The notes under the pieces are model-generated. The model saw only the letters and a list, made by a program, of their open reading frames with translations. It had not been told where the DNA came from and searched no databases. A DNA stretch of 64,000 nt from Mesostigma viride (Eukaryota > Streptophyta > Mesostigmatophyceae > Mesostigmatales > Mesostigmataceae). The position numbers and the translations under genes are program-made. The DNA is taken from the NCBI GenBank assembly GCA_009746045.1, contig RPFO01000156.1, forward strand, positions 444,278 through 508,277. The letters run 5' to 3'. This document shows, in pieces, positions 20,600 through 30,400 of the stretch (position 1 is its first letter; the number at the start of each line of letters is the position of its first letter).

Positions 20600-21835
20600 T
20601 GCACACATGCGCCACACACATCAATCCATCACCAATAAACGGGTTGCTTGGACCCAACGACCTTCTTACTCGCCTGTCCATCCAATGTTCTGCCCATCCT
20701 CCCGCCTGCCCGCCTGCAAGTCTGCCACCCGCCTATCTGCCCACCCATCTGTCAACCTGCCTGCCTGCCTGCTTGCTACGGCTTTTGTGTGCATGCCTGC
20801 GGGCCTGCATGTGCACCTGCGCCCATGCACCTATTATGCCCCCATGGCACATACATGCAGCCTAGCTAGTTGAGTGTCTCTAGGCACGCGCACATGGGTG
20901 GCTACATGGGCATTTGCCTGTGTCTTGGGCTGGGGCGTTGGGCTGATTAGTTCAAGAGTGGGCGGGAAGACGGTGGTATAATTGGGTGGGTAGGGACGGA
21001 GTGGATGGATGATTGGGGGGGTTGGATGCGGGTGGGACTCAAGTTAGTGTTAAGTCCAATGTTGCCTATAGCATCAACAAAAATAAGCGAGAAAGCAGCC
21101 TAAATTCAAGGAGCCTACTTTTTGTAACATGTGCCAAACTGCAATTAATGGTTGCAGGCTCACAAGCTGCCAGATTCATAACGCACATGGAATGAATTGC
21201 ATGGTTACAGGACAAGCGTGTGGTTGGAAATCTTACAATGCCTGGCAACGTCTCTTTCATGTGCCCACTGAGAACCGCTGTTCTTCGACACAAGAAGGCT
21301 TTGGCAAGCAACGAGCTTCGGCCAGGGCCTTCATTTCAAGGAACCGTGTGTGAAGCAAGAACTCAGGATTTACAAACAGAAACTATACCTAACTTTGCGG
21401 AGTGTCTGATCAGAATATACCTAACTTTGCGACCTTCATGCAGTATGTCATGTGCATGGCTATGTAGTATGTGCCAACAATCACAACGAAAACGTGCGAA
21501 ATTGCAAACATTGCCATGGAAGGGCAGGAGCCACGCACGCAGCAAATTAAAACGGTTCGTGAACCAGTCTGTCGGGCATAAAGACAGCAAAGTCTGGCCA
21601 GCAATAATGCAGTGCGATGCGAGACAAACTCGGTAAATATGGGCAGGCAGGCGCAGCTCGTCCTCAGCAGTGCTATCTAACGTGACGGCGCCTTATTTCC
21701 GCGTGCACGGTGCCGAACATGGCACTGGCCTGATTCCAGTTGCAGCAGCGCCAGATGCCTTCCCGTCATAGAGCAGAGGCTTCACGTACGTCGCCATCGT
21801 TGGCTACCAATCGCTATGCTTCCCGTGATAATGCA
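20600..21835. other. Harbinger interior, no recognised gene
   Basis: Short frames on both strands, including a stretch of degenerate CCTGCCTGCC repeats near 20,700-20,790. The remainder of the transposase (DDE domain) would be expected on the minus strand here, but I could not recognise it. Confidence 0.4.
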
Positions 21836-22315
21836 CTACGCGTCCGAACAAAATGTCGAGAAAGCAAACAATCTACACGCGAGAGAACTGGGCTGATAGC
21901 TTTTCAGTACTGGTTTTACCGTGCCTTCAAATTCCATTAGCTTACTTAACCATGGCTGACTAATTTTAGCTAACGCGATCAACATACACACTACACGATC
22001 AAAGGAATCACGGGTCATGTGAAATGTTGCACGGAAGTCCGCGTCCGTCATGACACCCCCTCGCTTTGCTGATTCCCAAAATCCACGTCCTGCGGCCCTA
22101 TCATATGCCCACGGGCGACCGGGCTGCCACCCGCCTCGTCGGTCGTCTGGCTTGTCGTCCATTGCCATCCCCATCATCACTTGTGTGGCGGTTGCCATGT
22201 ATTCCGCCTCGCGAGCCGCATTTTCCTGAATAATGCGGATCGCGGCCTGCTTCCTGCGTAGCTGCAGGTAGCGCACCAGCACGATGAGAAATATAACTAT
22301 TAGTCTCGCGATCAT
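21836..22315 (-). CDS. PIF/Harbinger transposase-like N-terminal exon
   Basis: The minus frame from 22,315 begins with a hydrophobic segment (MIARLIVIFLIVLVRYLQLR), then basic helices. Residues of about 90-115 (FWESAKRGG..DADFRATFHM, then TRDSFDRVVCML) resemble the N-terminal helical region of HARBI1-type transposases, where a DFR..F.M.R.tF motif precedes the DDE nuclease. The frame ends at 21,836 without the catalytic domain, so it is either a first exon or truncated. Its position 0.3 kb inside the right terminus of a TAA-flanked element supports the call. Confidence 0.5.
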   Translation of the reverse strand: MIARLIVIFLIVLVRYLQLRRKQAAIRIIQENAAREAEYMATATQVMMGMAMDDKPDDRRGGWQPGRPWAYDRAAGRGFWESAKRGGVMTDADFRATFHMTRDSFDRVVCMLIALAKISQPWLSKLMEFEGTVKPVLKSYQPSSLACRLFAFSTFCSDA

Positions 22316-22628
22316 GGCTACGCACTTTCATCCACTAACGCGCGGCAGCGATGGTGGCCGCACTGTCTTCCCGGCGTGTTCCCCGCCCTTTTCACGTCGT
22401 GTTCCCCGCCCTTTTTCGTGCATCGACCAAAAAAAGAAAATTAATTCTGACTGGAACTGGCCGGAACTGCTTTTTTCGAGTTCCAGGAGTTCCACCCCAG
22501 TTCCGGTCGAATTAGCGGTCGTATCGAATTAAATTTCTAATTGGACGGCCCAATGTGGAAACCTCTAGTTCCGGAACCGACTGAATCAGGACCCTAACTC
22601 CCCGGAACTGACGAATGGGGAAAAGGCC

Positions 22629-22942
22629 TAAGTTAAACTTGTTCATGGCAAATCACGGCTCATCAATCACACAACCATGCAATGACTTACTGAAAACTTG
22701 AACACAATTCAGGTGGCCCTTTGTGGTCGCTTGATGTGCCATAATAAGTTAGACTTGTTCATGGCAAATCACGGCTCATCAAGCACACAACCATGCAATG
22801 ACTTTATTGAAAACTTAAAAACGATTCAGGTGGCCCTATGTGGTCGCTTGATGTGCCGTAATAAGTTAGACTTGTTCGTGGCAAATCACGGCTCATCAAG
22901 CACACAACCATGCAATGACTTTATTGAGAACTTGAACACAAT
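22629..22942. repeat. 117-bp minisatellite, right part
   Basis: Nearly three units of the array that also flanks the element at 13,045-13,332. On the minus strand the array begins immediately at the stop codon of the putative exon at 22,943 and includes an AATAAAG stretch in each unit. Confidence 0.85.
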
Positions 22943-23090
22943 TCAGGTGGCCAGCTTGAGCAGCAGCTTCCAAGCATTGATGGTAGCGTGCTTCCTCTTA
23001 AACAGTATTTGATACTCGTTCCGGCTGCATGCCCGCAATTTCTCCTCTGGAACAACCTCGAGAAGGAACCGGCCGGTGATACAACTCTAC
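22943..23090 (-). CDS. Putative terminal exon of an unknown gene
   Basis: On the minus strand an acceptor-like CAACTGTAG near 23,083 precedes a frame encoding GRFLLEVVPEEKLRACSRNE and then YQILFKRKHATINAWKLLLK, ending LAT and TGA at 22,943-22,945. The charged, helical composition looks like real protein, but I cannot name a family and found no confident upstream exons up to 24,250. A second open stretch on this strand near 23,170-23,290 (PLTEDAKQLSDRLRDG) may belong to it. Low confidence. Confidence 0.3.
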
Positions 23091-24490
23091 AGTTGCCTTG
23101 GGAGCTTTGCCCTCGGCGTCTTTCAGTTCATTGTGACGATGACGAGGGCTGTAAACTGCCGCTAGCCAACTAAGCCAGCATCCAGCATCCTCATCCTCTG
23201 GGAGAATGCTGGATGACCGGACGTGCCTTCTGCCCTCCCGTCACGAAGTCTGTCACTCAGCTGTTTAGCGTCTTCAGTTAAGGGTTCTCAGCCGTCAATG
23301 GAAGCAGCTAGCAAACTGGAAGCCCACCAGGTGTAGGCGTTGCATCCTGCGCTGAAGAACGTAAATAAATTATAAGCTGGCCATGCACACAACAAGGCTT
23401 TTCCCCCGTTCCCATGTTTTTTCCCTTTGCCTTACAGTAGAAAAAACAGGGGTGGCCCTTAACCCAGGTTTGCCCCCCCCCCCCCCACACACACACCTAC
23501 CCCCCCCAAAACGTACCAAAACGGTCCCAACAAAATTTTTACCATGCGAAGTCGATGTCGCTGATTCCAAATCCGTGCTCACCAATCACCATGACAATCG
23601 GCCCAGTCCTGCGAATGCCAGAAGTTTTGCAATTAAGGTGGCCCTTAACCAGATGTTTACGGTTTACTTCCGCGTCCGTGGCAAGGCAAATTTCTTTCTC
23701 AAACCCCAGAAGGGGTTTGTTCATTGTTGAGCATGCACGTCCGTGTAGACAATCCATATATTATTTCTGTCATGCGAGACAGTGTTGAGCAAGAAATTGC
23801 TGCTCACCCTAGCAAAGGGGTTTGGTCGTCACTATGTCTTCCTGCTAGCCCGTGCCGCTTCCTGCCTCTTGATAATGGAGCGAGTGCCGCCACCACCGTT
23901 TGTTGTGAATTCAGTTGGCCATGGCGTAAGATATCTGGGTACCGGACATGACGTTCGTTAATTGCGGATTGAGATCTGGCACGTTGTTGCTCGGAGGTTA
24001 CCCCTGAGCGTAATAGCTACCATTCACGCCTAAGGGCAACCGGTGTTGTAGTGTCACGTGCCGTTTTGGCGGTCGGGTGCTAACAAGTACGTCCTCGGCG
24101 GCAAGGCATGATTTCACCACAGTCGCGGACTCTCGTCGTGAAGTCCCAGTAAGAGACCGACATCCACATCTCGCAGGACATTCAGGACGTATCGAGAATG
24201 ACAGGCGTGCACGCGCTAGTCATGTAAGCTTCGCAGTAGTTTCGAGTACTTAATGCCTCAGCGGCCGCCGAGCTGTTTCGGCGGCGTTGTGTGGAATGGG
24301 GGACCCCATTCCCTCCGAAGCGGAGCCCGTTGGTCAACCCATCGCTCGAAGCAAAAGGTGCGTTTGCTGGTCAATCCCAACAAGTCATGGTCCGTGGGCT
24401 CGCCCTTTTGCCGCCGCGTCCTCTCGCTCGTCGTTCTCGTGTTCCCGTTCGTCTTCCTTGATGTAACCGACGCTTTCCCGTCTCCCTTAC
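23091..24490. other. Intergenic or 5' region, nothing firm
   Basis: Contains a C-run with CA repeats (23,468-23,500) and short frames only. A plus frame from an ATG at 24,253 runs to 24,579 and includes a hydrophobic stretch (VLSLVVLVFPFVFLDV), but it is out of frame with the following exon. It could be a first exon or signal-anchor region, or chance. Confidence 0.3.
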
Positions 24491-27400
24491 GTGGCTTTTC
24501 TCGACGCCCACGTCGCGCCGCGCCACAGCTACGAGCAGCTCAAGGCCGAGCTGTGCATCTCGTCCGTGCGCACACCTAACTCGATCAAGGTCGACGAGAA
24601 GTGGCGCCGCGTGACCATCGTGTTTGTCGTGTTCGCGCTCGGCTTCTTCGGCTCATCTGTACTGAAAGAGTTCTGGAACGAGATCTCTGACGCGCGCGGC
24701 CACGAGGTCACCGATGTCTACGTCGCGTCCTACCAGAACGCCATCCCCTACGAGGTCGTTGATGTATCCGCCAACGGGGGCGGGGCGGGCGACAGCAGCG
24801 CCGACGCCTCCGGCAGGACCGTGGCATCGGAAGAAACCGATGTCCCTCCGGAGCTATTGACAGTGCCGATGCGCCACCTGGGGAAGGATCGGCTGCACGG
24901 GCCGATGCAGGAATTACCGGCGGACTGGGACCTCGAAGCCGCCAACCAGGTCCTTGAGGACAACAGCGGGGCTGACCTGGCAGGGGCTGCGCTCGCCCAG
25001 CTGCTTCTGGAGAGCCAGGAGGCCGCCAAGGGGTACCGGAGACCCAGGTTGGGGGGGATCCCGCCCACCCCGTCTTCCTCCTCTCCCTCTTCTCCTTCCT
25101 CATCTTCCTCTTCTGGTCTGTCCCCCTCTTCTTCCTCCTCTCCTTCTGGAAACAGCAGCCAACGGGGCGCCGCGGCCAATGCAGCTGCCGGCCCTTCAGC
25201 CATCGGCGGTGAGAAACCCGTCCCTGGCGGATCGTTGCCGATCAAAGCAGGCTCGCCCGGCCCCTCAAACACGGTGGCGGGGCTAGGTCCCCCCACCAGC
25301 AGCGACGAGCAGGCGCCAGCATCACTAGATGGGAGCGGTGACACGGGTGCTGGCTTGGGGGAGGAGCTCGGGGAGGAGCTGCTGGCATCCACTAGCACGG
25401 ACGCCGGCCAGGGGGATGACAGCAGATTGAGCGATGACGGGGGCGGCGCCAGCATGGATGAGATCGATACCCCCGTTGTCGGCGGGGTGGGGGGCGGGAA
25501 GTTCCCGGATGCCCTGCCAGGCGGCACCGCGGTGGGTGCTGCCCCCGCCACCTCATCGCGTGGTTCATCGGCCATGGCGGGAGGGGTGCCCAACGCGTCA
25601 GGGGGTGCTGGGGGGAATGATGCGGCGACGAATAAAGGGGGTCTGAGCGTGCAAGTCAGGGGGTCAAATGGGCCGCCGGCCTCGGTGCCCAGCAGTAATA
25701 ATAAAACACAGGCCGTTGGGTTGGGTGGCAAGCAGGGGGCAGCCCCCGGGTCGGGCCCCGGGGGAAGCAAGCAGTTAGTTCCGGGTCTTAAGGGTGCTGC
25801 AGGTGCAAGTAGTACCCGCGACCCCGGGGCCTCTACTGCCAACCCTGCAGTGGGTAGTCGCGGTGGGAGGTCAACAAGTGGGCGTGCAGGGGGGGGGCTG
25901 GTGGCGCCCTCGCCCTCGCCGTTGGCCAGGGCCAAAGGAGAGGACGTGATGCCGCGGCTAAGGCCCGGGGACGCGAGCACCCTTGAGGACCCATGGGAGC
26001 GAGGCCGTGCCACGCGCCAGGAGCCCTACCTGGAGGACGCGCTGTGCAGCGAGAGCCGGCGGCAGGCCCAGGTGCACTACTGGTGCAGCCGGTGAGTGGG
26101 CTTGGTTGGCACACGCACACACACATTCACATACGCACACAACAGTCCAGTATTGTCTGCATCGCTATGGGGTTCCGTGCCGGCCCAGCTGGTGAGTCAA
26201 GGGGCTTGGGCATGCGGTTAAACTAGGCAAGGGACGTGATAGGTGCTGGTATGGAGTTCACGATTGGTGCAGCCGGTGAGCGTAAATACGTGGATTATCT
26301 CTTTTGTAAATGGAACGTTTTGATCTGAACTCCAGACGTGGCAATTCAAGGTGTTTTAAATCAAATAAGGTTTTCTGTGCAGTGCACTCAAAAAGTAGGT
26401 GCAGCGGAAGGAGCTCGAACCAATACAAAATAACACTAGACGTTTGTTTGAGCACCCATCCCAGGTAAGTATCATAAACAGCTAGTGTTGTGCTGCCTTA
26501 CTGGTACAGCTGGTGGCAGGGCTTGGGCATGTTGTTTAATGACGGTAGAAGCAGTTGGCACAGTTATGTAGTGCACGGCTGGTGCAGTCGGTGAGTGGGA
26601 GTTTTTTGTCGACGTGCACATGCACATGCCTTACTATCTGGTATCATTATAATCTATACGATCCGGTATCAGAATAATCTATACTATCCGGTATCAGAAT
26701 AATCTATACGATCCGGTATCAGAATAATCTATACGATCCAGTATCATAATAATCTATACTATCCGGTATCATAATAATCTATACTATCCGGTATCATAAT
26801 AATCTATACGATCCGGTATCATAGTTAATTAATCCGGTATCATGTACTACATAAACATGGAGTACTACATGAACATATACATGAACATTCTGTAGATATT
26901 TGGTGCACTGCCAAAAACAAAGTTTGTTTTTCGGTTGATGTGCCTCGAAGTAAACGTCTGCAAAGGAATCATGGGTGTTGCAGGGCTACTCCTGTTTTCT
27001 CCTCAAACTCATGCCCTAGTCATCGTTTCTCATGCGCTAGTTTTCGTTTCTCGTGCCCTAGTTATTATATCTCATGCCCTAGTCATCGTTTCTCCTGTGC
27101 TAATCATCGTTTCTCATGACCTACTGATTCTTTTGCATGCCATAGTCATCATTTCTTATGCGCTATTCATTGTTTCTCAAGCCCTAATTATCGTTGCTCA
27201 TGCCCTAGTCATCGTTGCATGTGCATCCCACCATGCCTGCACTGCCAGGTAGTGCGGCTTCCAGGGGTGGTTGTGTTCCTTTCTCTCCTCACACCCCTAC
27301 AACCCCGACACCCCTTTTCTGGACCACCACCCCCTCCCTGTAGGTACTGCAAGTTCCAGGGCTTGTGTCGCTTAGCACTCTATGAACACCTTTCTCTATT

Positions 27401-30400
27401 AGCACTCCTTTAACCCCGACACCCTTTTTCTGGACCCCCCCTCCTCCGTGCAGCTACTGCGAGTTCCAGGGCTTCTCGGATGACAGCAACATCTGGTGGG
27501 TGGGCGGCGAGAAGATGGCGCTGCGTGAGTACATCTACCAGAACAGCAAGATGGCCCTCCAGCTGTCGCGCCACAAGCGGACGACGCAGCTGACCAAGAA
27601 GCCGCTCCCGTACACCAAGATGCTGCCCGGTGGCGCGCAGCCAGCAGTCCCCGCGGCTGCGGCGGGGCCTGGTGGGCGATACACAGTGGGGCAACCGCGG
27701 CCAGGGGGTGGGCATGAGCTGTGCAACGTCATGCAAATCGGGGCGCGGTGAGTTCGATCAGTCATCTAGTGGTTCACATCCAGTCCATAAAATTACCTAC
27801 GTAGCCAGGTATCGGACAGAATTGTTTTGGGCAGGACTTCATTGCCTCATGTATGGCTTGTTGGTAGCTTGCTCGTTGTTCGGGTCAGGGCATGGTGTGC
27901 TTGATGCGTATGGTAGAAGATTTTAGATGAAAGCAATGTCTAGCTAGTCTGGTCAATGCATTGGGTAACGCCGTCTTCTTGGGCTCTGCTGGTTGTGTAC
28001 TATTGAATGTATAGTAGCAGCATGTTTGTTTCGTCTGGTCCATGTATAGTAACGTCCTCTTCGTGGGCTCTGCTGGTTGTCTACTATTCGCCTGTTGCGC
28101 TTGTAACTAGTCACCTTCTAAAGCCCGGGTTACGCTCGGTTACCCGTGCGGCATCTTGGCTCTGCTGCCAGCCAACAAATTCTCTATCGCAACATGCTCG
28201 GACTTCCTGCCCCGTGGAATAGAACATGGAATTCTTATCGCCGGTGGAGTCAATCTGCCATGGTCTAAGTCATGATTGTTCTTCAGCGCACCCAAGAGAG
28301 TAGACCTGTCTGCATCCATCCGTGGCTTTGCATCGTCAGTGAAGTGATATACTTGTGGTGCTGGACTTCGTGACGTGTGTTGGTGACATGCCAGCCCATC
28401 ACGTGTACCTCCCTGCTCACACGTACCTTCCTCTCCCCGTCCCCCCCACCTTCAGACACTTTGGTCTCTTCCCCCCCCCCAAAATGCCCAGCTTTCCCTT
28501 TTTTTTTTTTCGCCATCCCACCTACCACACCCATTCAATCCATCCCACCTGACCCCATCTAACCTTTACGTCCTATAAAACCATTTAGGTATTCGACCGC
28601 TTTTGGTGTCGCCTTGGGAAGCGGTAGTCAAAGTCCATCTAACTGGCACACTCAAGTATCCGCTGTCCCCCCCCCCCCCCCCATCCGACCAATCTCCGCC
28701 CCCGCCCCCCCCCCCCCTCTTTCCACCCTCAGCGTCAAGGCCCAGGCGGAAGTATGGCGTGCGATGGAAGCCACTGAGGTGGTCTGCCACATCTACGCGT
28801 ACCCTGGGCAGGAGAGCACGTACGCCGAGTGGCTGCGAGAGATGGACGCGGAGGCGCACTATTTTGGTCCGTTCACTAGCATGATGTTCTATAGTGCTAC
28901 AGTGACCGGGGCAGTGTCTGGTATCATAATTCCTTATTATCTAAATCTTTGTTTGTCTTTTCTTTTTTATCATTGAATTGCAACCTCTAGTGCCTAATCC
29001 CTAGTGCCTAAACCCTAGTGCCTACACCCTAGTGCCTAAAACCCTAGTGCCTACACCCTAGTGCCTAAACCCTAGTGCCTAAAACCCTAGTGCCTACACC
29101 CTAGTGCCTAAACCCTAGTTCCTAATCCCTAGTGCCTACACCCTAGTGCCTAAACCCTAGTGCCTCATCCCTAGTGCATTTCTGGGTCTCATTGGGAACG
29201 CTACATGTGACCCGTGTATTATACACGTGCATGTGACTAGTGCATTAGGGTTTAGGCACTAGTGGGTCTCATTGGGAAGGCTACATGTGACCCGTGTTGG
29301 GTTTAGGGTTTAGGGGGTTAGGGGTTAGGGGTTAGGGGTTTAGGGTTTAGGGTTTAAGGGTTTAGGGTCTCATTGGGAACGCTACATGTGACCCACTGCA
29401 TCAAAGTTGGTTGGCCACAGCATACAGCGCCCATGGTCCCATAGCATGAAGCGACCATGGTCCCACGACCCACAGCATACAGCGCCCATGGTCCCACGAC
29501 CCACAGCATACAGTGTCAGTGGTCTCTAATGTGGTTGCCTGGGTGGAGGAAAACTCTCCCCTCGCACCCGTACATGCAGGTTCCTCTAATCCCCCTTCCC
29601 CCCTCCCCTCGCACCCGTACATGCAGGTTCCTCCTATCCCCCCCCCCCCCCCCTCCCCTCGCACCCGTACATGCAGGTTCCTCTAACCCCCCCCCCCCTC
29701 CCCTCGCACCCGTACAGGCAGGTTCCTCTAAACCCTTCCCCCCCTCCCCTCCCCTCACACCCGTACAGGCAGGTTCCACTAATCCCCCCCCCCTCCCCTC
29801 GCACCCGTACATGCAGGTTCCTCTAATCCCCTTTCCCCCCCCCTCCCCTCACACCCGTACATGCAGGTTCCTCTAATCCCCCCCCCCTCCCCTCACACCC
29901 GTACAGGCAGGTTCCTCTAATCCTCCCCCCCCCCTCGCACCCGTACAGGCAGGTTCCTCTAATCCCCTTTCCCCCCTCCCCTCACACCCGTACAGGCAGG
30001 TTCCTCTAATCCCCCTTCCCCCCCTCCCCTCACACCCGTACAGGCAGGCTCCTCTAATCCCCCCCCCTCCCCTCACACCCGTACAGGCAGGTTCCTCTAA
30101 TCCTCCCCCCTCCCCTCCCCTCACACCCGTACATGCAGGTTCCTCCTATCCCCCCCCCCCCCCCTCCCCTCACACCCGTACATGCAGGTTCCTCTAAGCC
30201 CCCCCCCCCTCCCCTCGCACCCGTACAGGCAGGTCCCTCCTATCCTCCCCCCCCCCCTTTTCCCCTCCCTTCCCTCCTGCCCTCCCAGCCTTTCTCAATT
30301 ATTGCTCCCATCCTCCCTTCTCACCCCACTCTTGCTTCCCACTCATTCCGACATAATCGCAAGCCAGCCCCGTGAAAAAGTAAGCGTTTGCCTTACAAAG

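Larger units (their letters stand above)
13333..22628. mobile_element. PIF/Harbinger-like DNA transposon hosting a retrotransposon
   Basis: The element is flanked by TAA (13,330-13,332 and 22,629-22,631), the 3-bp duplication typical of PIF/Harbinger. Its ends are imperfect inverted repeats (GAGCCTTTCCACAT left; GGCCTTTTCCCCAT on the complement at right), and further subterminal similarity includes GTTTCCACATT. A transposase-like exon lies at 21,836-22,315. Without the 5.3-kb retrotransposon the element would be about 4.0 kb, a normal size for the superfamily. The flanking minisatellite continues on both sides, which supports the boundaries. The DDE catalytic domain was not recognised, so it may be split over exons or lost. 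Confidence 0.6.

Noticed and set aside
24253..24579. Separate gene with a signal-anchor-like stretch
   Set aside because: It could be the first exon of the downstream gene, but the frames do not join and no donor/acceptor pair is convincing.
24748..26013. 421-residue minus frame
   Set aside because: It is the antisense of the Ser/Gly/Pro-rich stem exon, a common artefact of GC-rich low-complexity coding DNA.
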